Source: CAYNVQ01 sp964400735
Lineage (GTDB): Bacteria; Acidobacteriota; Aminicenantia; Aminicenantales; Aminicenantaceae
Assembly: GCA_964400735.1 (NCBI GenBank)
Contig: CAYNVQ010000009.1
Coordinates: 62,001-126,000, forward strand
Length of the DNA stretch: 64,000 nt
Reading direction: 5' to 3'
The notes under the pieces were generated by a model, which was not told the origin of the DNA, ran no database searches, and worked only from the letters and a program-made list of their open reading frames with translations. Of the stretch, positions 51,178 through 59,823 are shown piece by piece (the first letter of the stretch is position 1; the number at the start of each line of letters is the position of its first letter). Position numbers and translations under genes: made by a program.

Positions 51178-53314
51178 AGAAAACGAATACACCCGAATAA
51201 CAGAAACCGATCTCAATTTTCTAGAAAACGAATTGTCTCAGTCGAATAAACCGTTTACCCTGCAGGAGCTCACCCAGAAGCTCGCCTTCAAAAAAACATC
51301 CAGACAACTCCAGCAGGAAGTGAAAAAATATGATCCATATGCCAAGTATGAGGTCGGAGATATCATCTACAAAGAATACGACGAACCTTTAATGGTCAGC
51401 AGCAAGGGAGTCGATCATTTTAAAGGATCGGTGGTTTTAAAGGTTCTCAACAAAATTGCTTACGAAAGCTTCAATTGTGAAATGCTGGAAGTCGACTACA
51501 CAGGCGGAGGAACGTTCCGCAAGCACGTCGACTACATGAAAAAAACCAACACCCAGGTTCTCCTTCCCAGCAACTGCGATAAAAAAGGACTGATGCCTGA
51601 GAACATCCAAAAACAAGAGGACCCCAGGCTAGATCAAGTGCCCATGACAGATAAAGATCTCAAAAGGTTGGAAAGGAACCTGGGTAAAGCTCTGGCCAAA
51701 TCAGAGCTTTTCTTCAACTGGAATGATTTATACCAGCTCGAGAAAAAAAGAATCAAAATTCCGGAAAAAACGATTAAAGAAATCCAGAATCACTTCCGTG
51801 AGATAAAAAAATCGGCTAAAAGCGAGGATTTGTGTGCACGTTTCCTTCTCAAAGACACCTCAGACGATTTGTTCGACCTTCACTGCTTGAGCTTGAACCA
51901 CGCCTTCGAGAAGAAATACAAGAAAAATTTTGTCTTCGTCTCCCCGCTAGGTTGGGGAAAATGGCAGCTCAAAGAAGCGCTGGATTCCTGGCTCAAAGAT
52001 CTGCCTCTTTCCGCTTCTCATGCAAAAATTCCTCCTTTGGATAAAGAAAGAAAAAAAGAAACATCCAAAACACAAAAACTTCCGTTAAAAGTCTATCTGA
52101 CCTGGCGCGAGATCCTTTCCGGCGGGATAATCGTCCCTCAAAATATGCGGAAATCGCTAGCAGAATACAGAGAATACCTTTTCACCAATACCGAAGGAGA
52201 GGAGGATTATATCGTCAATTATTACCCGTCTCAGGGGATCTTTCTAGGCCTAAAAGAATTTTTCCAAAACCACCATGTTCCTCAAGGAGCCAGTCTGAAC
52301 CTGGAGAAAAAAGGACCCGGACACTTCAGCTTTGCTCTTAAAAAATCTAAAAAGAAGCTGTCCTCCCCCCAGGTGGCGTATGATCCCAGAAAGGATAAAT
52401 TCTCTCTGCTAGAAGAAGAAATATTCACCTATGCTCTTCCTAATAAGATCATACACCTGGAACGTGATACCTTGGAGAAACTTATTTCGCTGTACGACCA
52501 GAGGGACAAGCTGAACCTCAAGGAATTGCTCATTCTCACTTTCAGCCACTTCGGCCTGGAGGGAGAGACCCTGTTTCTTCATTATCTCCGTGCCTTCCAT
52601 CTGGTAGACGTGCTCAAGCACACCACCCAGGAAGATGTAGAAAAAACTCTGATTCATTCTCACGAATTCAGGAAATCCGAAAAGAAGAAGGGGATTTTCC
52701 TTTACAAGGAAAAAGTCAAAACCGAGGAAGAGCTCAAACCCAAAGAATTGGAGGCAGAATCTGAAGAAATTCCGCCTCCTTCAGCTACGGTCGCGGCTCC
52801 GGGAGAAGCCCATCTTGCCATAGGAACCATCGAAGACGAAGTTCCTGCCCTTGAAGTCGAGGAAGTATCGATCGTGGTGGAAGAACCTGCGGTAAAAGTC
52901 AAGGAGGAACTGGAACCCCTCGGACAGCCAGAGGTTATCGAGCCGCCTGAGCCCCCCGAACCACCCAAGAAAAGAAAGGCGGAAAAGCCTAAAAAAGAAG
53001 CCCCTCCCCCAAAAAAGGAAAAAGGAAGAAAAAGAATCGAAGCAGAGGCGGCACCCCGGCGGAGAAAAGGGGAAAGAAAGGTCATCGAAGAACGTATCGA
53101 GCTGGAAGAATTCGAACTCGAAGCCCTCTCTGCCCTTAAAGAAAAGAGAGAGAAAGAGGCGAAGAAAGAAGCCGTTCCTTTTGAAAAGGAAAAAGAAGAA
53201 TTCGAACCAATCGTTTCCGAAGAACCCAAGTTCGGGCTTTTTGCCGAAAAGCTTAAATCCGCGCTTGGTAAGCAGAAGAAACCAGACAAAACGGATAAAG
53301 AGCCGAAAAAATAA
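51170..53314 (+). CDS. 714-residue protein of unknown function with acidic/basic low-complexity tail
   Basis: I do not recognise a family. Residues 1-45 look like a small helical, possibly winged-helix, domain (TDLNFLENELSQ... FTLQELTQKLAF), followed by a beta-rich stretch to about 140 (VGDIIYKEYDEPLMVSSKG). A second globular segment at about 300-390 contains VYLTWREILSGGIIVPQNMRK, and a helical one ends near 510. From about 515 to the end the sequence is low in complexity: Glu/Pro/Val-rich, then Lys/Arg/Glu-rich with PEPPEPPKKRK-like runs. No signal peptide or membrane helix. It overlaps OCT by eight bases and the FAD enzyme gene by about four, so it is made with the catabolic enzymes. A nucleic-acid-binding or scaffold role is a guess. 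Confidence 0.8.
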   Translation: MIEENEYTRITETDLNFLENELSQSNKPFTLQELTQKLAFKKTSRQLQQEVKKYDPYAKYEVGDIIYKEYDEPLMVSSKGVDHFKGSVVLKVLNKIAYESFNCEMLEVDYTGGGTFRKHVDYMKKTNTQVLLPSNCDKKGLMPENIQKQEDPRLDQVPMTDKDLKRLERNLGKALAKSELFFNWNDLYQLEKKRIKIPEKTIKEIQNHFREIKKSAKSEDLCARFLLKDTSDDLFDLHCLSLNHAFEKKYKKNFVFVSPLGWGKWQLKEALDSWLKDLPLSASHAKIPPLDKERKKETSKTQKLPLKVYLTWREILSGGIIVPQNMRKSLAEYREYLFTNTEGEEDYIVNYYPSQGIFLGLKEFFQNHHVPQGASLNLEKKGPGHFSFALKKSKKKLSSPQVAYDPRKDKFSLLEEEIFTYALPNKIIHLERDTLEKLISLYDQRDKLNLKELLILTFSHFGLEGETLFLHYLRAFHLVDVLKHTTQEDVEKTLIHSHEFRKSEKKKGIFLYKEKVKTEEELKPKELEAESEEIPPPSATVAAPGEAHLAIGTIEDEVPALEVEEVSIVVEEPAVKVKEELEPLGQPEVIEPPEPPEPPKKRKAEKPKKEAPPPKKEKGRKRIEAEAAPRRRKGERKVIEERIELEEFELEALSALKEKREKEAKKEAVPFEKEKEEFEPIVSEEPKFGLFAEKLKSALGKQKKPDKTDKEPKK

Positions 53315-54465
53315 CGCAAAAAATAGAATCTGCCGAAATCGTCATTATCGGGGGTGGAATCGTAGGTGTCTCTACTGCCTATTCCCTAGCTAAGAGGGGA
53401 CAGAGAGATATCACACTTGTGGAAAAAGATCTGCTGGCTCACGGTTCGACAGGATTATGCGTAGGCGGAATCCGTCAACAATTTTCGCACCCCTCCAATA
53501 TCCTTCTTTCCCAGGAAACGCTTCATCTCATCCGCCATTTCGAGGAAGAATTCGAAACGAAAATTGACTTCCATCGGGCCGGCTATCTTTTTCTGACCAG
53601 GAAGCAGGAAACTTGGGAAGACTTCATCTCCAGTATCAAAATCCAACAACAGTACACCGTTCCAGTCGAAGCCTTATCGCCGGAGGATATAAAGCAGCGC
53701 TGGCCCTACCTGCAAGTGGAGGGACTGAGAGGCGGAACATTCGGTCCTGAGGATGGATATGTGGACCCTTACGATGTCACCATGGCCATAGCCAAAAAAG
53801 CCAGGAATTTGGGAGTTCACGTATTGGAGAGGACCGAGGCGCGGGGAATCCGCGTGAAAAAGAAAGAGGTCAGGGGGGTTGAGACGACACAGGGCTTCAT
53901 TTCCTGTAAGGTTGTGGTCAATGCAGCCGGGGCCTGGGGGAGAATCGTTTCCCAAATGGCCGGTCTTGACTTTCCCGTTCTGCCTTACAGGCGTCAGGTC
54001 TTCATCACCAAAGCTTTCGATGCGCTCCCCAGGCCTGTTCCCATGATCATCGATCAGGACACATTGTTCTACATCCGAGGTTATGCTCCCGGGATTCTTA
54101 TGGGAAAAAGCGACCTTTCCGAACCGCCCAGTTTTCATACCCATGTAGATCGGAATTTCCTCGAGGAGGTGACCGGCGACGCTGTCAAAATGGTTCCTAT
54201 TCTGGAACAGGCAGAAGTTCTTCGGGGATGGGGAGGATTATATGCTGTAACGCCGGACGAAAATCCCATTATCGGCGAGATTTCCGAAATCCGCGGGTTT
54301 GTATGCGCCATTGGATTTTCTGGACACGGTTTCCAGCACGGCCCGGCTGTGGGCCGTATTCTTAGCGAGGTGATTTTAGATAAAAAGACAGATTTCGATC
54401 TAAGTCCCTTTGTCTATACCCGATTCAAAGGGGACCGAAAAACAATAGAAAAAAGAACCGTATGA
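53311..54465 (+). CDS. FAD-dependent amino-acid dehydrogenase (DAO family, proline/sarcosine type), apparent AUA start
   Basis: About 384 residues. AEIVIIGGGIVGVSTAYSLA is the FAD-binding Rossmann motif and ITLVEKDLLAHGSTGL the following strand; GGIRQQFSHPSN, VNAAGAWG and WGGLYAVTPDENPIIGE with FSGHGFQHGPAVG close the site, as in sarcosine oxidase beta and proline dehydrogenase PDH-beta. The first ATG/GTG/TTG in frame (GTG 53419) would delete the FAD motif. Upstream the frame opens only after a stop at 53296-53298 and offers ATA at 53311, whose last two bases overlap the TAA of the preceding gene. I take that ATA as start. Likely oxidises proline or a relative. Confidence 0.85.
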   Translation: MTQKIESAEIVIIGGGIVGVSTAYSLAKRGQRDITLVEKDLLAHGSTGLCVGGIRQQFSHPSNILLSQETLHLIRHFEEEFETKIDFHRAGYLFLTRKQETWEDFISSIKIQQQYTVPVEALSPEDIKQRWPYLQVEGLRGGTFGPEDGYVDPYDVTMAIAKKARNLGVHVLERTEARGIRVKKKEVRGVETTQGFISCKVVVNAAGAWGRIVSQMAGLDFPVLPYRRQVFITKAFDALPRPVPMIIDQDTLFYIRGYAPGILMGKSDLSEPPSFHTHVDRNFLEEVTGDAVKMVPILEQAEVLRGWGGLYAVTPDENPIIGEISEIRGFVCAIGFSGHGFQHGPAVGRILSEVILDKKTDFDLSPFVYTRFKGDRKTIEKRTV

Positions 54466-54475
54466 GGGAGACGCT

Positions 54476-55468
54476 ATGAAGATAAAGGTTCTGGGCCAAA
54501 AAGAGATCAAACACGCTGTAACCATGATGGAGGCCATTGAATCCACCAAGCAGGCTTTTATTTCACTGGCTCAAGGAGCAGCGACACTCCCCCTCAGGAC
54601 GCAGATTTCCGTAAGAGGGAGTGAGGGGACGACCCTTTTTATGCCGGCCTTTCTTTCCCGGGTCGAATCCCTGGGTGCCAAAATCGTTTCGGTTTTCCCT
54701 CGAAATGCCGCCAAAGGTCTTCCCACCATTCATGCCATTGTCATCCTCTGCGATGCCAGGACCGGGCAGCCGGCAGCCATCATGGACGGTACCTATCTGA
54801 CCGCTCTGCGAACCGGAGCGGCCTCCGGCACGGCCACAGAGTTGCTCGCTCGAAGGGAGGCAAAAACGGCGGCCATAATCGGCGCAGGAATTCAGGGCAG
54901 GACCCAATTGGAAGCTATCTGTTGCGTTCGAAGCATCGAAAGGGTTTTTGTCTACGACCGAATGGCCAGTGCCAGCCGGGTTTTTATCGAGGAGATGCAA
55001 AAAAGGGGAAGGCCATTCCCCTCCGATATTCGTCCTGCCAAATCTGCCCGGGAGGCTGTCTCTCAAGCCGATATCATCTGCACGGCCACCACATCTAGTG
55101 TTCCGGTATTCGATGATATCCATTTGAAGTCAGGCGTTCATATCAATGGCGTGGGATCGTATGCTCCGCATATGCAGGAAATTCCGGAGGCAACTGTGCT
55201 GCGCGCCAGGATTGTGGTCGATTCGCTGTCAGCCAGTCTAGAGGAGGCCGGAGATCTTATCATTCCTCTACACAAGGGCACGTTGCGGAAATCTCAAATA
55301 CTGGGGGAACTCGGCCAGCTGGCGCTCGGTTCCTTGGCCGGCAGAAAAAGCGCCGAAGATATCACTTTCTTCAAATCTGTAGGGATCGCCATTCAGGATT
55401 TGGCCGTGGCGGAATTGGCTCTGCGCCGTTCCACAGAACTCCATCTTGGAACAGAGATCGATCTTTAG
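54476..55468 (+). CDS. Ornithine cyclodeaminase/mu-crystallin family protein, probable delta1-pyrroline-2-carboxylate reductase
   Basis: 330-residue NAD(P)-binding enzyme. MDGTYLTALRTGAASGTATELLAR and AAIIGAGIQGRTQLEAI are family motifs. In true ornithine cyclodeaminase the sequence after the second domain start contains G-D-C-P-G-K-T-E with the catalytic Asp; here it reads GVGSYAPHMQEIP, so that Asp is missing, as in the reductases and mu-crystallins of the family. The next gene looks like trans-3-hydroxyproline dehydratase, whose product is delta1-pyrroline-2-carboxylate, so reduction of that to L-proline is the best guess. Cyclodeaminase cannot be excluded. Confidence 0.85.
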   Translation: MKIKVLGQKEIKHAVTMMEAIESTKQAFISLAQGAATLPLRTQISVRGSEGTTLFMPAFLSRVESLGAKIVSVFPRNAAKGLPTIHAIVILCDARTGQPAAIMDGTYLTALRTGAASGTATELLARREAKTAAIIGAGIQGRTQLEAICCVRSIERVFVYDRMASASRVFIEEMQKRGRPFPSDIRPAKSAREAVSQADIICTATTSSVPVFDDIHLKSGVHINGVGSYAPHMQEIPEATVLRARIVVDSLSASLEEAGDLIIPLHKGTLRKSQILGELGQLALGSLAGRKSAEDITFFKSVGIAIQDLAVAELALRRSTELHLGTEIDL

Positions 55469-55490
55469 GCACTGATCAATTTAATAAAGA

Positions 55491-55581
55491 GATTCTCTTC
55501 CATTTAGTGTGGGTAAGATCAAAGGTAAAAGACATGCCTGGTGGATTAAAAAACGGTACCCACACAAAATGGAAGAGAACC
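55491..55581. repeat. Long inverted repeat before the proline-racemase-family gene
   Basis: Arms of 25 bases (55491-55515 and 55557-55581) are complementary at 23 positions, with a 41-base AT-rich loop. The right arm ends 17 bases before the ATG at 55599, just ahead of the ribosome site. There is no T run after it, so it is not a simple terminator. Confidence 0.75.
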
Positions 55582-55598
55582 AATAAAGGATAAGGACT

Positions 55599-56633
55599 AT
55601 GATAAAAAAATCGACTTGGGAGCCTCCTTCTGATTGGACAAGCATCAAAACCATCGATGCGCATACCGCAGGGGAACCATTGAGGGTGGTTATCGAGGGA
55701 ATCCCTCCTCTACCAGGTAAGACCATCCTGGAAAAACGCCGGTTTGCCCAGCAAAAGCTTGACCAAATCCGTAAGGCCATTATCTGGGAACCTCGCGGTC
55801 ATGCCGATATGTATGCCTGTATCCTCACCGAACCCACGACCGAGGATGGAACAATTGGCGTGCTGTTTCTCCATAATGAAGGTTTTAGCACCATGTGCGG
55901 ACACGGCATCATCGGGCTGACCACAGTCCTGCTGGAGACCGGATTATTGGACGCTAAACAAAATGGGCCTGTCCTTGAGATCGACTCTCCGGCTGGCCGG
56001 GTGAGCGCCCGAGCCCATCTCGCCAAAAACCGGGTGAAGGAGGTATCGTTCCGAAACGTCCCGTCATTTGTCTATACACTGGACCAGGTCGTGGACATCC
56101 CTGATCTGGGTCTTGTCCGCTACGACATCGCTTTTGGAGGCGCCTTTTATGCTTTTTGCAGGGCTGAAGACTTCAGCTTCAAGCTCGTTCCTGGAGAATA
56201 TTCCAGAATCATCGAAACAGGGAAACGGATAAAAAAGGCCGTGATGGAAACCAATCCTCCACTCCATCCTTTTGAGAAGGACCTGAGCTTTTTGTATGGG
56301 ACTATTTTCATCGGGCCTCCCCATAACCCCCGCAATCACAGCCGAAATGTCTGTATCTTTGCCGATGGTGAGCTGGATCGTAGTCCAACCGGGACCGGAG
56401 TCAGTGCCCGGGCCGCTCTGCATTATGCCCGAAGGGAATTCAATGAGAATCAGCAATTCTCGGTGGAAAGCATACTGGGAACGTGTTTCAAAGGACGCAT
56501 TGTGCAAAAAATCTCCTACGGTCCATATGAAGCGGTGATCCCCGAAGTAACCGGCAGTGCCTCTATCATCGGGCGCAACGAGCTTCTTATCGATCCAGAA
56601 GATCCCTTAAAATCCGGTTTCTTCCTGCGCTGA
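55599..56633 (+). CDS. Proline racemase family enzyme, probable trans-3-hydroxy-L-proline dehydratase
   Basis: 344 residues. TIDAHTAGEPLRVVIEGIP starts the family domain. The first catalytic Cys is in MCGHGIIGL; the second, Cys in racemases (D-R-S-P-C-G-T-G), reads DRSPTGTG. A Cys/Thr pair is the known mark of trans-3-hydroxy-L-proline dehydratase (as in human L3HYPDH and bacterial LhpH), which forms delta1-pyrroline-2-carboxylate. GEYSRIIETGKRIKKAV and VTGSASIIGRNEL are also family-like. It is the last gene of the plus-strand catabolic run. Confidence 0.88.
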   Translation: MIKKSTWEPPSDWTSIKTIDAHTAGEPLRVVIEGIPPLPGKTILEKRRFAQQKLDQIRKAIIWEPRGHADMYACILTEPTTEDGTIGVLFLHNEGFSTMCGHGIIGLTTVLLETGLLDAKQNGPVLEIDSPAGRVSARAHLAKNRVKEVSFRNVPSFVYTLDQVVDIPDLGLVRYDIAFGGAFYAFCRAEDFSFKLVPGEYSRIIETGKRIKKAVMETNPPLHPFEKDLSFLYGTIFIGPPHNPRNHSRNVCIFADGELDRSPTGTGVSARAALHYARREFNENQQFSVESILGTCFKGRIVQKISYGPYEAVIPEVTGSASIIGRNELLIDPEDPLKSGFFLR

Positions 56634-56644
56634 AATTCTGTGAA

Positions 56645-57730
56645 TCATAGGATCTCCCTGACGGCCCCTCTTCGACGTGTGATCCCCATCTGATCGAGCA
56701 ACTCCAGCAGCGGGATGGCGAATTTTCGGCTCAAGCCGGTCATCTCTTTAAAATCAGAAACCGTCAACTCTTTTTTCCTCGACTTTCGAACCTTGGCGAT
56801 TATCTCTTCGAGCCAGCGAGAATGAAGGATGAATCCATCCTTTCCCAGGACAATCTTTCGGCGTTCGATCAGAATCACAAGAATCTCTTGAAGCCGACCC
56901 CGGGAAAGTTTGAATGTCTTTTGCAATTCTTCCATCGAGACCGACTGGAATTCGCCTCTGAGAATCATATCTTCCAGCCGGCCCATTATTTTTTCCTCTT
57001 CTGGCCTTAGAATCATTTGAAAACGGGATAGAGACACCGTCTCCCCCTTTTCCAAGATTTGTCCATCCTGGACGAGATATTTTAAAGTCAGAGAAAGGAT
57101 ACGCCGGTGAAGATTGAATCTTTTCTGAATTCTGCCTCTTGGCACGCCCATCCTCTCCGGATGATCCTCATGATAACTTTCAAGGTAGTTCGTTATCTTT
57201 TCACAGAGAAAAATGAAACTAGGTTGAGAGATAAAAAAGAGGGGCGTAAATCCAAGAATTCTAATTTGCATGTTTGCCTCGAGTTCAAGGCACAGTTGAA
57301 GGATGGACTTATGGGACAGGGAAGAAAAATTCAAAATGTCCTTCTCCCACACACCCTGTGTCCCTTTATATTCGGCAAGAGCGAATATCATCTGCTTTTC
57401 ATCACCCCGAAGCTGCCGAAGGAACTTTATTCTTCGTTTCATCCTGCGGGGGATCATTTTTTCCGATATCGGAGCAAGAACCATCCCCTCAGTCCAAACC
57501 TCACCCTTCCCCTTCGGCCTAAACGTAAATGTGTCTTTCCACTGGATAGAGAGAGGCTCCCTGGAATGGACCTGAACGAATGTGGTCTTATCCCTGTCCG
57601 GATCTTTTTTTTGATAAAAATAAAAAGAAACCGGAACTTCCGTTCCCTCCAGACGCAGCCGCACCAGGAGGGGGCCCTTGGCCACAGGCGGCTCCAACTC
57701 TACGGATGCATCAAAACAAAAAGTTTCCAT
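56645..57730 (-). CDS. SelB C-terminal-like protein (domain III plus winged helices) without GTPase domains
   Basis: 361 residues. The last third, with ELTVSDFKEMTGLSRKFAIPLLELLDQ then GITRRRGAVREIL, matches the final SECIS-binding winged helix of SelB; LESYHEDHPERMGVPRGRIQKRF matches the start of the SelB winged-helix array; residues 1-100 resemble SelB domain III (a Q-V-H-x-R-E-P-L then GEVWTEGMVLAP stretch). The EF-Tu-like GTPase and domain II that form the N-terminal half of SelB are absent, and the region upstream is occupied by rnr, whose stop overlaps the ATG (TGATG). Either SelB is split in this genome or this is a repurposed RNA-binding module working with RNase R. Confidence 0.75.
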   Translation of the reverse strand: METFCFDASVELEPPVAKGPLLVRLRLEGTEVPVSFYFYQKKDPDRDKTTFVQVHSREPLSIQWKDTFTFRPKGKGEVWTEGMVLAPISEKMIPRRMKRRIKFLRQLRGDEKQMIFALAEYKGTQGVWEKDILNFSSLSHKSILQLCLELEANMQIRILGFTPLFFISQPSFIFLCEKITNYLESYHEDHPERMGVPRGRIQKRFNLHRRILSLTLKYLVQDGQILEKGETVSLSRFQMILRPEEEKIMGRLEDMILRGEFQSVSMEELQKTFKLSRGRLQEILVILIERRKIVLGKDGFILHSRWLEEIIAKVRKSRKKELTVSDFKEMTGLSRKFAIPLLELLDQMGITRRRGAVREIL

Positions 57731-59793
57731 CACGCCTTATCCATCGCGAAGACGACCATCAAATCCATCTTCCTGAGAATCGGATTGACGGAGACAAGAA
57801 CGGCCTTGATTTTGTTCCCCAATCGGAATATTCGGCCCGATTTCTTCGCGACCAAAATTTTCTCGGCCTTCCTGAATAAAAAATCGCTGCCCAGCTCTCG
57901 GAAAGGGACGAACCCCTCGACGAAGTAATCATCCAGCTCTACCACAAGACCGGCCCTGGTGATATCCACGATCACCCCCTGGAACTCATCGCCCAGCTTG
58001 TTTTTCAAGAAGCGGAATATTCTCCATTCCACCAGATCCTTCTCGGCCTCCTCTGCCGTCCTCTCCTGCTGCGAGCAATGCCGGGCAATCGAGGCCAGGC
58101 CATCGGTCTCCTTCTCACCCTCCAGAAGAGCACGTTTCAAGATTCGATGCACCATAAGGTCCGGATACCTGCGTATAGGAGAGGTGAAGTGGGCGTATTT
58201 TTGCTTCGCCAGGCCATAATGCCCTTCATTATCCACCGAATATTCGGCAAGCCTCAGGCTTCTCAGAACCCGAAGCATAACGAATTTCTCTCCGGACCTT
58301 CCCTTGACTCGCTCCAGAACCCGCTGTAAATCTTTGGAAACGATCTTTTTCGATGGAGGAAGAGAGATCTGGAAAGTCTCCAGCCATTCCCGAAGCTTAT
58401 CCAGGTCTGATAGCAAAGGTTTCGAGTGCACGCGATAGATCAAGGGGAATTTTCTCTGATCTAAAAAAGAAGCGACACATTCATTGGCCAGAACCATAAA
58501 TTCCTCGATGAGGTGATGGGCCTCATTCGCTTCGGATGGAACCACTCCACACAGACTTCCTTCCTTGTAAACGAGCTCAGGCTCCGCCAGGTCAAAATCG
58601 AGTCCTCCTTCTCTTTTCCTCTTTATCCGCAAAATCCGCGAAAGCTTCAACATTCGTACCAGGTCCTGCACCAGCGGAGCGTATTTCTTCCTCTCCTCAT
58701 CATCACCGCGGATAATCTTGAAAACGGAGTCGTAGGTCAACCTTTCGACGGTCCGGATCAGAGATGGATAGAAATCAACATGCACGACATTCCCTTCCCC
58801 GTCAATCTCCATAATCACCGAAACCGTCAGTTTTTCCTTCCGAGGCCTCAAGCTGCACACCTGGTTGGAGAGCTTTTCCGGCAGCATGGGAAGGGTTAGG
58901 TCGGGGAAATAGACACTGGTTCCCCTTCTGAAGGCGTCTCTATCCAGGGCCGTTTCAGGTCGGACATAATGGGAAACATCCGCGATATGGACACCGAGAA
59001 GATAGTTTCCGCTGGATAGTGTTTTTATACTCACCGCGTCGTCAAAATCCTGCGCGTTCTCACCGTCGATGGTAACTGTCGGCCAATCGGTATAATCGAC
59101 CCTCCCCTCCTTTTCCTGGGAAGTCAACGTGTCCGGGATACGTTTCGCCTCCTCCTGTGCTTCTGAGGAAAAGGCATCCTCCAGGCCGTGTCTTTCTATG
59201 ACCACTCTAGTGTCCACTCCGGGCTTCTCCAGATCTCCCAGAATCTTTTCCAGACACATGGTATCCCTTCGGACCCTGATAACCTCTCCGGAGCGAGGAA
59301 GTCGATTCCCCGGACATTTGACTGGAATTTCCTGCAGTGTGGCCCTTCCGAAAGGTATGAAGAAAACCTGGCCGGCTTGGACCCGGCTGATTCCCAAGAG
59401 TGTTTCACTTTCCCTCTTAACTATTCTCAACACCCTTCCCTCTGGCTTGGCTTTTCTTCCCCGTTCTCTGTAATGCACTTCTACTAAATCCCCGTGATAG
59501 GCATCACCCGAAAACCTCGCCGGCACAAAGATATCATCCAGATGCTCGTCCTCCGGGATGACAAATCCAAATCCCCTCCCGGAGGAGACGAACCTTCCCT
59601 GGGTGATGTTGGTGCGGGGCCGGAGGAAATATTTCTTCCTCAATTTCAGGATGAGGCCCTGGCCTTCCAGTTTCTTGATCTGTTCCCGGAGCAGAAGCTT
59701 ATCCTCAGGAGAGAGACGGAGTTCCCGGTATATCCTGGACAGGCTCATTCCTCCCCTATTCTTCGAAAGCAGGGAGATTATCCGTTTAACCAT
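57730..59793 (-). CDS. rnr: Ribonuclease R (RNB family exoribonuclease)
   Basis: About 687-residue 3'-5' exoribonuclease. N-terminal winged helix (MSLSRIYRELRLSPEDK), two cold-shock OB folds (GRFVSSGRGFGFVIPEDEHLDDIFVP), the RNB domain with TVTIDGENAQDFDDAVSI (catalytic Asp cluster) and YAHFTSPIRRYPDLMVHRIL, and a C-terminal S1 domain (GVIVDITRAGLVVELDDYFVEGFVP). Shorter at the C-terminus than E. coli RNase R (no Lys-rich tail). The ATG at 59793 is chosen; a TTG ten codons upstream is possible. Confidence 0.95.
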   Translation of the reverse strand: MVKRIISLLSKNRGGMSLSRIYRELRLSPEDKLLLREQIKKLEGQGLILKLRKKYFLRPRTNITQGRFVSSGRGFGFVIPEDEHLDDIFVPARFSGDAYHGDLVEVHYRERGRKAKPEGRVLRIVKRESETLLGISRVQAGQVFFIPFGRATLQEIPVKCPGNRLPRSGEVIRVRRDTMCLEKILGDLEKPGVDTRVVIERHGLEDAFSSEAQEEAKRIPDTLTSQEKEGRVDYTDWPTVTIDGENAQDFDDAVSIKTLSSGNYLLGVHIADVSHYVRPETALDRDAFRRGTSVYFPDLTLPMLPEKLSNQVCSLRPRKEKLTVSVIMEIDGEGNVVHVDFYPSLIRTVERLTYDSVFKIIRGDDEERKKYAPLVQDLVRMLKLSRILRIKRKREGGLDFDLAEPELVYKEGSLCGVVPSEANEAHHLIEEFMVLANECVASFLDQRKFPLIYRVHSKPLLSDLDKLREWLETFQISLPPSKKIVSKDLQRVLERVKGRSGEKFVMLRVLRSLRLAEYSVDNEGHYGLAKQKYAHFTSPIRRYPDLMVHRILKRALLEGEKETDGLASIARHCSQQERTAEEAEKDLVEWRIFRFLKNKLGDEFQGVIVDITRAGLVVELDDYFVEGFVPFRELGSDFLFRKAEKILVAKKSGRIFRLGNKIKAVLVSVNPILRKMDLMVVFAMDKA

Positions 59794-59823
59794 TTGAGGT
59801 TCTAAACATGGTCTTAGTGCCAA

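Noticed and set aside
52702..53319. 205-codon minus-strand Ser/Gly-rich frame
   Set aside because: Mirror of the Glu/Lys-rich tail of the 714-residue protein.
55491..55581. Rho-independent terminator after the OCD-family gene
   Set aside because: The stem is long but the loop is 41 bases and no T run follows on either strand.
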